DNA from: Companilactobacillus jidongensis
Lineage (GTDB): Bacteria; Bacillota; Bacilli; Lactobacillales; Lactobacillaceae
Length of the DNA stretch: 64,000 nt
Direction: 5' to 3'
Assembly (NCBI RefSeq): GCF_003946575.1
Contig: NZ_RHOP01000007.1
Coordinates: 62,001-126,000 of the forward strand
In this document: positions 26,695 to 35,117 of the stretch, one piece after another
Layout: each line of letters begins with the position of its first letter
How positions within the stretch are numbered: position 1 is the stretch's first letter
Program-made: the position numbers and the translations under genes
The notes under the pieces: model-generated
Seen by the model: the letters and a program-made list of their open reading frames with translations, nothing else
The model's database searches: none
Told to the model about the DNA's origin: nothing

Positions 26695-29600
26695 ATGGAC
26701 CGATGATCAAAACAAAGCTATTTTTCATCATGGACATGATATTTTGGTTTCAGCTGCGGCTGGATCTGGTAAGACAACGATTCTGATTGAACGGATTATT
26801 GAAATGCTAAAGAACGGTGAGAATGTCGATAATTTGTTGGTCTCAACATTTACTGAAGCCGCAGCCATGGAAATGAAGGACCGTTTGATTGCCCGTATCA
26901 AAGAGCTATTACAGGATAAAGAATTGGACAAAGAAATTAGAGAACATCTTCAGAAACAAATTTTTAAAATTCCTATCGCTAATATCAGTACTTTGCATGC
27001 TTTTTGTTTGAGTGTTATTCAGAAGTTTTATTATGTGATTGACCTTGATCCTAATTTTAGATTGATCAGTGATGATACTGAGAAATCAATGTTGCAGGAA
27101 CAAGCTTTTGATAATGTTAGAAATAAATACTACGAAAAGAATGATGAAAAATTTATGCAGTTGACCGAGAATTTTTCTGATGATCGTAGTGATGACGGTT
27201 TAGTTGATGTCGTATTTAAACTTTATGACTTCGCAATTACCAATGCTAAGACTGACGAATGGTTAGACGATCTGAGTTCAACTTACAAACTCGATGCGCC
27301 ATTTAATCAAACTGACTTTTATCAAAAACAGTTTTTACCACAATTTTTCAAGTCACTAGATCAAATCATCTCAATGTCACAAGGAGCTATCAATACAGCA
27401 CTTGATGATGAATTAGGATCACTGTATGCCAAAATGTTCAAAGAAATGATTGAACAAGTGGATCAGATTAAAAAAGATGCTGTGACAGAATCTTTTGATG
27501 ACTTAAAGGAAAGTGTGATTCAACTTAAATTCACTTCAGTGCCAAAAGTTTTGGCTAAACAAAAAAAAGATATGGATCTCACGATTTTTGATTTTGTTAG
27601 AAGTGTTAAAGACGATATAACTAAACGAATCAGAGATGATTTGATCAATGACTACTTTATCCAAAATGAAACTGATACTTTAGCATCGATGAATGATTCC
27701 GCTCAAATAATCGATAAATTGATTGAAGTTGAACACAAGTTCATGAAGGAGTTTATGAGAATTAAACTGACGAATCACGCATTGGACTTTAATGACTTGG
27801 AACACCAGGCTGTTCAAATATTGTCAACTAAGGTTGATAATAGACAAATCGCCCTGGATTACTATCAAAGCAAATTCCATGAAATTATGATCGATGAATA
27901 TCAAGATGTTAATGCCATGCAGGAAAATATTATTCAGTTATTAGCAAATGACGACAATAACATTTTCATGGTAGGGGATATCAAACAGTCGATATATGGT
28001 TTTCGTCAAGCTGCTCCGTATATCTTTGCTCACAAATATGATGAGTTCCAAAAAGATGATAATCCTAATGAATTAGTCAATCTATCGATGAATTTCCGAT
28101 CATCAGGCTCGGTCGATACGTTTGTTAATAATATTTTCAAGAAGATCTTTGATCGTACGATCGGTGATATTAATTATGATAAGAATTCTCAATTGGTTGA
28201 AGGTACCAGCTTTCCAGAAGATTCAGATACTCAAAATGAACTTTATATTTTAACTAAGGAACACAATATCAATCAAGTTACCAAGCGGCAGTCTCAAATA
28301 GAATTTGCAGCTAAACGTATTAAAGAATTAATGGATTCAAAATTTCAAGTTTATGACAATAAACACAAAGAATATCGTGACTTGAAATATTCAGATATAG
28401 CCATTTTGTCCAGAACCAAAGGTAATAATACCGACTTGATCTCATATTTTTCAAAAGCTGAGATTCCATTAATGGTTACGGATGCACAAAACTATTTTCA
28501 AACAACGGAATTACAAATTATGATGGCGATGTTACAAATCGTTGATAATCCTAGACAGGACATACCGTTAGTAGCAGTATTGCGTTCGCCGATAGTTGGA
28601 TTGAACGAAGAAGAACTGGCACAAATTCGTTTAACCGATAAAGGTGACGATTACTATACGGCGATGAAACTTTATGCTGAAGCTGATAATAGTGATAATA
28701 AACTTGCCGAACGTCTTAAAACATTCTTTATACAGTTGGAGACTTATCGTGATTTTGCTAACAAAAATAGTATTGCTCGATTAATTTGGAAGATTTATCA
28801 AGAAACAGGAATATTGGAATATGTTGCGGGGATGCCTGGTGGAAAGCAACGTGCGGCTAATCTGCATGCTTTGTACCAACGTGCTAGCGGTTATGAAGAG
28901 ACTAATTTCAAGGGATTACATGCTTTTATTGATTTCATCCAAAGAATGGAAAAAATGAAAAAAGACCTGTCACAGCCTAACAGTATCGAAGTGGTCGATG
29001 ATACTGTTAAAGTTATGACCGTCCATGCTTCTAAGGGACTGGAATTTCCAATCGTGATTTTCTTAGATCTTAGTCATGGTTTCAACAAATTAGACTATGT
29101 CGGTAGTACTTTGTATGACGTTGATTTGGGATTAGGAATGACTCTGCTCAACACAGATACAAGGATTACTATTCCAACAATTCAACGTTCACTGATTGCT
29201 ACCAAAAAGAAGGTGGCAACTGTTTCAGAAGAAATGCGTCTATTATATGTTGCCTTAACACGTGCTAAACAAAAACTGATCATGATTGGTTTTGAAAAAA
29301 ATATTGGCAAAATGTTTGGACGCTGGGATAGCACTATTGTTGAAGACAGCGGTGTGATTGACGAAGCATCACGTTTAGGTGCTGGTACATATCAAAATTT
29401 GATAGGAATGAGCACACTCTCAGATAACGAGCGTTTGCTAGCAGATGGTGAGAACCATTACGAAAATCGTGATGCACATATTGAGTTGCAGATTGTCAAA
29501 GAAGACGAAGCGTCGAAGACCGTGACGACTAGCAAAGTTATTCAAATTGCGACGGAACAACCTTCCAAACTATTCCGTGATACAGTCAGCAATATCTTGA

Positions 29601-30322
29601 ATTTCAAATATCAACATCAAGAGGCTGTTGAAACAACTGCGTATCAATCAGTTTCCGAAATCAAAGGATTATTCGCCGATCCAGATGACGATGAAATGGC
29701 GACAGATTTGTTGTCAGATAAAGGTAAGTATATTCAGGATACCTTTGCAAAACCCAAATTTTTAGCTGAAACTAAGTCAGTATCCGCAGCTGAAATAGGT
29801 AGTGCAACTCACTTATTACTGCAAAAAGTCAATCTTGAACAAACACCAACACTAGAAACATTTGAAAAATTATTAACTGAATCAATTGCTGATGGAACGA
29901 TAGAGGAAAATGTCGGAAAAAGAATTGATCTTCAGAGTTTGGCAAATCTCTACCAAAGCGATTTGGGACAGTCAATAGTTGAACATCAAGCAACAGTTTC
30001 ACGAGAATTCCCTTTTTCAGTTCTAATGCCAGCAAAAAGATTGTTTAAAAACGTAGAAAAAAGTGATTCTAGTGATGATAAGATTTTGGTTCATGGTATT
30101 ATTGATGGAGTGATTGAACTAGAGGACTGCATAATTCTCTTTGACTACAAAACTGACAATGTGAATAATCAAAATCTCAATGAAGCAGTTGAGAAATATT
30201 CCGGACAATTGAATCTCTATGCACAAGCGATATCAGTTATCCGCAACAAGCCAGTAAAAGAAAAATATCTGTACTTCTTGAAAATTGATCAGGCAGTAAA
30301 TTTAAATAAAAATATTAACTAA
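26687..30322 (+). CDS. rexA: ATP-dependent helicase/nuclease subunit A, RexA
   Basis: This 1211-residue UvrD-like helicase with a C-terminal nuclease is the motor of the RexAB complex. The ATG at 26687 gives MPKWTDDQNKAIF, the family start; an ATG at 26675 lies within the ribosome binding region. Walker A is AAAGSGKTT (about 23-31), the Walker B box is MIDEYQDVN (about 400), and KVMTVHASKGLEFPIV (about 778) and RLLYVALTRA are late helicase motifs. The nuclease motif is HGIIDGVIE...LFDYKTDN (about 1137-1155). It is coupled to rexB by an eight-base overlap. Confidence 0.95.
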   Translation: MPKWTDDQNKAIFHHGHDILVSAAAGSGKTTILIERIIEMLKNGENVDNLLVSTFTEAAAMEMKDRLIARIKELLQDKELDKEIREHLQKQIFKIPIANISTLHAFCLSVIQKFYYVIDLDPNFRLISDDTEKSMLQEQAFDNVRNKYYEKNDEKFMQLTENFSDDRSDDGLVDVVFKLYDFAITNAKTDEWLDDLSSTYKLDAPFNQTDFYQKQFLPQFFKSLDQIISMSQGAINTALDDELGSLYAKMFKEMIEQVDQIKKDAVTESFDDLKESVIQLKFTSVPKVLAKQKKDMDLTIFDFVRSVKDDITKRIRDDLINDYFIQNETDTLASMNDSAQIIDKLIEVEHKFMKEFMRIKLTNHALDFNDLEHQAVQILSTKVDNRQIALDYYQSKFHEIMIDEYQDVNAMQENIIQLLANDDNNIFMVGDIKQSIYGFRQAAPYIFAHKYDEFQKDDNPNELVNLSMNFRSSGSVDTFVNNIFKKIFDRTIGDINYDKNSQLVEGTSFPEDSDTQNELYILTKEHNINQVTKRQSQIEFAAKRIKELMDSKFQVYDNKHKEYRDLKYSDIAILSRTKGNNTDLISYFSKAEIPLMVTDAQNYFQTTELQIMMAMLQIVDNPRQDIPLVAVLRSPIVGLNEEELAQIRLTDKGDDYYTAMKLYAEADNSDNKLAERLKTFFIQLETYRDFANKNSIARLIWKIYQETGILEYVAGMPGGKQRAANLHALYQRASGYEETNFKGLHAFIDFIQRMEKMKKDLSQPNSIEVVDDTVKVMTVHASKGLEFPIVIFLDLSHGFNKLDYVGSTLYDVDLGLGMTLLNTDTRITIPTIQRSLIATKKKVATVSEEMRLLYVALTRAKQKLIMIGFEKNIGKMFGRWDSTIVEDSGVIDEASRLGAGTYQNLIGMSTLSDNERLLADGENHYENRDAHIELQIVKEDEASKTVTTSKVIQIATEQPSKLFRDTVSNILNFKYQHQEAVETTAYQSVSEIKGLFADPDDDEMATDLLSDKGKYIQDTFAKPKFLAETKSVSAAEIGSATHLLLQKVNLEQTPTLETFEKLLTESIADGTIEENVGKRIDLQSLANLYQSDLGQSIVEHQATVSREFPFSVLMPAKRLFKNVEKSDSSDDKILVHGIIDGVIELEDCIILFDYKTDNVNNQNLNEAVEKYSGQLNLYAQAISVIRNKPVKEKYLYFLKIDQAVNLNKNIN

Positions 30323-30340
30323 GATTAGTGGTGAACTATA

Positions 30341-33145
30341 TTGAAAAATTCCTACGCTGTTGTTGATCTTGAGACAACTAATGCTAATTGGCATGACAAC
30401 GGGCGTATTATTCAATTTGGCTGTGCACTCATAGAAGATGGTGAGATCGTCAAGATCTATAATCAAAAAATCAATCCGCAGGTACCGATTCCTAGCCGAA
30501 TCACAGCCTTAACGGGATTAAGCGATGAAGATGTACGTGATTCACCTACTTTTGAAGAAATTGCACCAAAGATTTTTAAATTATTGAAAAATAAAATTTT
30601 TATTGCTCATAACGTTAATTTTGATTTCACGTTTTTGAACCGTGAATTCAAACGTATTGGAATGAATGAGTTGAACATCAAAGCAATTGATACTGTTGAA
30701 TTGTCACAAATTCTCTTTCCAACTATTAGTAGTTATAAATTGCAAGATTTAACTGGTTATTTGAGTATTCAGCACGATAATCCACATAGTGCTGATAGTG
30801 ATGCTTTGGTAACGGCAAAGTTATTCTTGATAATTATTAAACGTCTAGAAGAATTACCAATTCAAACTTTGAAGTTGTTGGCTAATTTTGGCAAAGATAC
30901 AATTCGTGACACTAATTTAGTCTTTAAACAAGTTGTTCAAGAAGTTGAAGGTCAGAATAATGTTCTGCCTGATTATTTGTATGAACGAAATGGTCTGATC
31001 CTACGAAAAAAGGATTTGCATATCGGTGAAACTATCGATAGAACTTCAAAATATCCTGACACTAAGCTGAGTAAACAAAAGATGTTGGAAGGTGTCCTAG
31101 ATTATCGTAAGAACCAAGCTAAATTAATGGACGATATTTATCAAACTAGCCAGCACCGCAATAAGGGTAAAAAATGGAATCTGATTGAAGCTCCAACCGG
31201 TTCAGGTAAGACACTGGGTTATCTATTACCACTTTCATATGTGGTCAATAGTAATCAGAAGCTAATAATTGCGACGACGACCAAGGTTCTTCAACAACAG
31301 ATTATCGATCAGTCGATACCATTGTTAAATCAGGTCACCGGGAATAGCCATCACGCTGAAGTGGTGAAGAGCAGTTATAATTTCATTGATCTTGATCGAT
31401 TTTATGAAGCATTGGACAATTATCGTATGCATAGTCATACGGCTATTTTGAAAATGAAGATTATTGTTTGGCTGACGATGACAACCACAGGTGATTTAAG
31501 TGAGTTACATCTGACAAATTACAATAGTCCTTTGTTTACAATTATTAGACATCGTGGCGAACAAAAAGAAAATACTTTGTTCAGTCGAGATGACTTCTGG
31601 ATGTATCAACAGAATCATTATCAGGAATCGTTGATATTAGTGACTAATCAATCGTATTTGGCAAGAAATATTGACAGTACGATTTGGGGTAATAATTCTT
31701 ATCTTGTAGTGGACGAAGCTAATCATTTCGCTAATAGTTTGAGGGATGTTGCCTCACCGAGCGTTGATTTTTTGAAGATGAATGAATACGTCAAAAAAAT
31801 CAGTGATATTTTATATCAGAATCGCGTAACCTTACGTTATGCCTTCACCGAAGTGACGACTCAACTGTGGAATTATCAGGATTTACAGGATATGGATAGT
31901 CATTTCCAAGCAATCGACGAATTGATGGAGAGGTTGGAGTTCAATGTTTTTGAGAACTATGTTCAGGATAATGTTTCATTTAAAAATCGTGAGCAATTTG
32001 TTTCAATAATCGATAGTGAACAGAAGTTTGGAAAAGATAATTCCGAATTGATCGATTTGCTGTCGGACTTAATCGTGGAGCTTTCGCTGATAGTTAATCG
32101 AATTGATACATTGTTCGATCAATATAATTTTCAAAAGAATTTTATTTCAGTGGAATTATCAAAAATTATTTCTAATTTAATTATTGAAAACAGTAAGTTA
32201 CGTGGAACTTTAGCAAATGTTGATGAATTGTTACAGTCATTACAAGGACAAAAGCAAGAATTCGGTGTTGAGATAGAAATGCGTGATTACTATGAACCTA
32301 ATACCTTGAAGATCAGTTGGCGTCAATTTGATATTAAAAATCTTATCAATGAAGTCACGGATAGATTCAGTCAAATTGTTGCTATTGGTGCAGCCATAAC
32401 TATTCAAAAAGATTTCTCACATTTCATCATGGATCTTCAATTAGATGAAGAGCAGATCAATCAAATGAAGATTTTGCCGGATGCTAATAACATGGCTAAG
32501 AATAGTAAAATCTTCTTACCATCAGATGTTCCGGATATTTTTTCACTTGGTGAAGATGAATACTTTGACATGGTTACTCGTTACATTGTTGAGATTCTCG
32601 ACAACTTGGATCACCAAACAATGATTCTCTTCAATTCATTGAATACATTAAGCAATGTATACGATCGATTGATGAGAACCGATGTAAAAGAGAAATGGGA
32701 AATTCTGGCCCAGGGTGTGACTGGAACTAATGAAAAAATCAAAAAACGTTTTGCAATAGGTAAGAGATCTGTTTTACTTGGCGCTAATTCTTTCTGGGAA
32801 GGTGTCGACTTTCCCAATAAGATGCTAGAAATCTTGATTGTTACTCGAATTCCGTTTGAATCGCCTGAACAACCAGATGTAAAAATTCGTCAAGATATTT
32901 TGCGTGAACGTGGATTGAATATCTTTAAGGCAGATGCTTTGCCAAAGGCCATTTTGCAGTTAAGACAAGGATTAGGTCGATTAGTTAGAAGCCCTGAAGA
33001 TAAAGGGGTTATCTTGCTACTAGACAATCGTATCTTGACTAAGAATTACGGTAAGGAGATACTTAACTCACTGCCAAATGGATTGCAGGTTGTTGACGAA
33101 AACATAGATTTAATTAAAAAAGATATAAATGAGTTTTTGAATTAA
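30341..33145 (+). CDS. dinG: DinG-family helicase with N-terminal DnaQ-like exonuclease domain
   Basis: This 934-residue protein starts at TTG 30341. Residues 1-170 form a DEDD exonuclease domain with DLETTN (9-14), HNVNFDFTFL and HSADSDA. The helicase part has Walker A EAPTGSGKTLGY (about 283), the DEAH-type box VVDEANHF (about 456) and motif VI RQGLGRLVR (about 876). In Firmicutes such DinG homologues can act as 3'-5' exonucleases and may lack helicase activity. The iron-sulfur cysteines of E. coli DinG are not visible. It follows rexA by 18 bases, so it is in the same unit. Confidence 0.92.
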   Translation: MKNSYAVVDLETTNANWHDNGRIIQFGCALIEDGEIVKIYNQKINPQVPIPSRITALTGLSDEDVRDSPTFEEIAPKIFKLLKNKIFIAHNVNFDFTFLNREFKRIGMNELNIKAIDTVELSQILFPTISSYKLQDLTGYLSIQHDNPHSADSDALVTAKLFLIIIKRLEELPIQTLKLLANFGKDTIRDTNLVFKQVVQEVEGQNNVLPDYLYERNGLILRKKDLHIGETIDRTSKYPDTKLSKQKMLEGVLDYRKNQAKLMDDIYQTSQHRNKGKKWNLIEAPTGSGKTLGYLLPLSYVVNSNQKLIIATTTKVLQQQIIDQSIPLLNQVTGNSHHAEVVKSSYNFIDLDRFYEALDNYRMHSHTAILKMKIIVWLTMTTTGDLSELHLTNYNSPLFTIIRHRGEQKENTLFSRDDFWMYQQNHYQESLILVTNQSYLARNIDSTIWGNNSYLVVDEANHFANSLRDVASPSVDFLKMNEYVKKISDILYQNRVTLRYAFTEVTTQLWNYQDLQDMDSHFQAIDELMERLEFNVFENYVQDNVSFKNREQFVSIIDSEQKFGKDNSELIDLLSDLIVELSLIVNRIDTLFDQYNFQKNFISVELSKIISNLIIENSKLRGTLANVDELLQSLQGQKQEFGVEIEMRDYYEPNTLKISWRQFDIKNLINEVTDRFSQIVAIGAAITIQKDFSHFIMDLQLDEEQINQMKILPDANNMAKNSKIFLPSDVPDIFSLGEDEYFDMVTRYIVEILDNLDHQTMILFNSLNTLSNVYDRLMRTDVKEKWEILAQGVTGTNEKIKKRFAIGKRSVLLGANSFWEGVDFPNKMLEILIVTRIPFESPEQPDVKIRQDILRERGLNIFKADALPKAILQLRQGLGRLVRSPEDKGVILLLDNRILTKNYGKEILNSLPNGLQVVDENIDLIKKDINEFLN

Positions 33146-33207
33146 GTAATAAGTTGATATACTATTATTGCTGTAATATTTCATTTGACTAAGGTAAAGG
33201 AAGAATT

Positions 33208-33687
33208 ATGAATAGAAGCACAAAAATTTTACTGGCGATATCACTAGTTGCGCTAGTTGTCGTTTCGGCATTAACGTATATTAATCTTTCTGCTGCACCG
33301 AACTCAAGTGCTAAGTCACAGGCTGATTCTATTGCAGAACAAAAGGCGGGGATTACTCAACCAGACTATTTTGGTAATTTTACTCGTGAAAAACAATATT
33401 ATTCAGTTGGTGGTCTGACAAAGAATGATAAATACCGTTATGTCATTATCAATGCGAAGAGCGGTAAAACTGAAACAATTGATTTGAATAATGCGCCTGT
33501 TCGTAAGGATGTCATTCAAGGGGTTGCTGACAGATATAGTGCAACGAAAATCTTGCACATTAATCTAGGTATTTATAAAAGCAAACCAACTTGGGAAGTA
33601 TCTTTCCAAAACAAGAAGGGTACTATCGGCTATAACTTAGTTGATTTTCGTACGGGCAAAAGTGTACAAATTATAAATAACTTATAA
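33208..33687 (+). CDS. tseB: TseB/YpmB-like membrane-anchored protein (DUF5590)
   Basis: This 159-residue protein has one N-terminal membrane segment (about 7-27) and an extracytoplasmic region with two PepSY-like units, including SGKTETIDL and a C-terminal GYNLVDFRTGKSVQI. Its place between dinG and dnaD matches ypmB of B. subtilis, whose product TseB (CwlO/PBP2A-linked) acts in cell wall elongation. The call rests on position and topology as much as on sequence. AAAGGAAG precedes the ATG and a terminator follows. Confidence 0.78.
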   Translation: MNRSTKILLAISLVALVVVSALTYINLSAAPNSSAKSQADSIAEQKAGITQPDYFGNFTREKQYYSVGGLTKNDKYRYVIINAKSGKTETIDLNNAPVRKDVIQGVADRYSATKILHINLGIYKSKPTWEVSFQNKKGTIGYNLVDFRTGKSVQIINNL

Positions 33688-33718
33688 AATATCGTATTTA
33701 AAGATTTGAATGTTATTC

Positions 33719-33754
33719 AGAACGTTGTTTACTTGGTAAATAGCGTTCTTTTTG
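33719..33754 (+). terminator. terminator between tseB and dnaD
   Basis: AGAACG (33719-33724) pairs with CGTTCT (33744-33749) around an inner TTTAC/GTAAA pair, followed by a T run. Confidence 0.8.
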
Positions 33755-33796
33755 TACGTAATAGTAGCTATTATTTGATAGGAAGAAGTGAATTTA

Positions 33797-34420
33797 ATGA
33801 ATGAAAATACTTTTGATGAATTTTTGAGCAGTGGAAATACGAGTATCAGTAATTTGATTATTCAAAATTATAGCAAGCTTGGCATGACCGAAAAGGATTT
33901 GATTGTTTATCTAGAACTATCTTTGTATGCACAAAAGGGAATTCAATTTCCAATGGCAGCTAATATGGCAGCTGATACGGGGATAGATGAATCAACAATT
34001 TATACGATTATCCAAGGATTGATCAAGCTAGGCATTATTGAATTAAAAACAGTAATTGATCATCACCAGCAACGTGATATTTATTCTCTAACACCAATTT
34101 TTAAAAGATTAGAGGTTCTGTTGACACAGAAGTCTGATGAGAACCAAAAAAATCAATTGATGTCTGAAACAGAAGAATTATTTAAAAAAATAGAGGTCGA
34201 ATTTGGTCGTCCTATTTCACCCATTGAACAAGATCAAGTTCATCAGTGGATCGATGATGATCACTATTCAATTGAGTTGATCGATTTGGCACTAAAAGAG
34301 GCTGTGCTTAATCAAGCATATTCAATGAAGTACATGGATCGTATTCTAATCAGTTGGGAAAAGAGTAATATTAAGACAGCTGAGCAACTCCAAGAAAGAC
34401 GAAAGAAGCTGGGATATTAA
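33797..34420 (+). CDS. dnaD: DNA replication initiation protein DnaD
   Basis: This 207-residue primosomal protein helps load the helicase at origins and restart sites. ATG 33797 has AGGAAG 11 bases upstream; the GTG at 33788 is too close. The N-terminal DDBH1 winged-helix part has DESTIYTIIQGLIKLGII (about 62-79). The C-terminal DDBH2 part (about 125-200) includes the segment YMDRILISWEKSNIKT, which fits the YxxxILxxW motif. It abuts nth, with one base shared, as in many Firmicutes. Confidence 0.92.
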   Translation: MNENTFDEFLSSGNTSISNLIIQNYSKLGMTEKDLIVYLELSLYAQKGIQFPMAANMAADTGIDESTIYTIIQGLIKLGIIELKTVIDHHQQRDIYSLTPIFKRLEVLLTQKSDENQKNQLMSETEELFKKIEVEFGRPISPIEQDQVHQWIDDDHYSIELIDLALKEAVLNQAYSMKYMDRILISWEKSNIKTAEQLQERRKKLGY

Positions 34421-35070
34421 TGTTAAAGGACGAACAGATTGTCTGGGCAATTCACCAGATGGAAGAAGACATTGGACCTGTTGGTCCTTCACTAGATTCA
34501 AGAACACCGTTCCAATATCTTGTATCGGTTATTTTAAGCGCACAAGCGACAGATGTGTCAGTTAATAAAGTTACACCTACTTTGTTCAAACTCTATCCAG
34601 AGCCTAAGGATTTGATGAATGCAGACGTTGAAAGTGTAGAACGTATCATTAAGAGTGTTGGACTATTTCATAATAAGGCTCGAAATATTATTAAAACTGC
34701 AGGAATCGTTCATGAGGAATTGAATGACGTAGTTCCCACAGATCGTAAGGGTATCATGGCGTTACCTGGAGCCGGCCGTAAAACGGCGAATGTTGTATTG
34801 AGCGATGTTTTCAATGAACCCACCTTTGCCGTTGATACACATGTTTCTGCGATATCTAAACGAATGCATTTTGTCGATCAAAAGGCATCCCCGTTACAAG
34901 TTGAAAATAAAATTGTTGGCGTGTTACAGCCAGAAGAATTACATCAGGCACATCACACAATGATTGAATACGGCCGCAAGTATTCAATGAAATTAACTCC
35001 GGATAAAGAAGTTAGTCAGTTGATTATCGATTGTGACAAATTGAATGAAGAAAATGAGTCCGAAATATAA
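34420..35070 (+). CDS. nth: endonuclease III, Fe-S cluster ligands mostly lost
   Basis: This 216-residue base-excision glycosylase/AP lyase removes oxidised pyrimidines. The helix-hairpin-helix LPGAGRKTANVV holds the catalytic Lys and AVDTHV the catalytic Asp, so the active site is intact. The C-terminal cluster usually has four Cys in the pattern C-x6-C-x2-C-x5-C. Here the aligned stretch reads GRKYSMKLTPDKEVSQLIIDC, split as GRKYSMKLTPD and KEVSQLIIDC, and only the last Cys remains. The protein therefore probably folds without the cluster. The start overlaps the dnaD stop by one base, and a bidirectional terminator follows. Confidence 0.93.
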   Translation: MLKDEQIVWAIHQMEEDIGPVGPSLDSRTPFQYLVSVILSAQATDVSVNKVTPTLFKLYPEPKDLMNADVESVERIIKSVGLFHNKARNIIKTAGIVHEELNDVVPTDRKGIMALPGAGRKTANVVLSDVFNEPTFAVDTHVSAISKRMHFVDQKASPLQVENKIVGVLQPEELHQAHHTMIEYGRKYSMKLTPDKEVSQLIIDCDKLNEENESEI

Positions 35071-35114
35071 AAATAGTCATCAAAATCAAATTTCGATTTT
35101 GATGACTATTTTTG
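35069..35114. terminator. bidirectional terminator between nth and pbp1A
   Basis: A perfect inverted repeat with arms AAAATAGTCATCAAAATC (35070-35087) and GATTTTGATGACTATTTT surrounds a seven-base loop. The flanking A and T runs serve both strands, as expected between convergent genes. Confidence 0.93.
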
Positions 35115-35117
35115 TGT

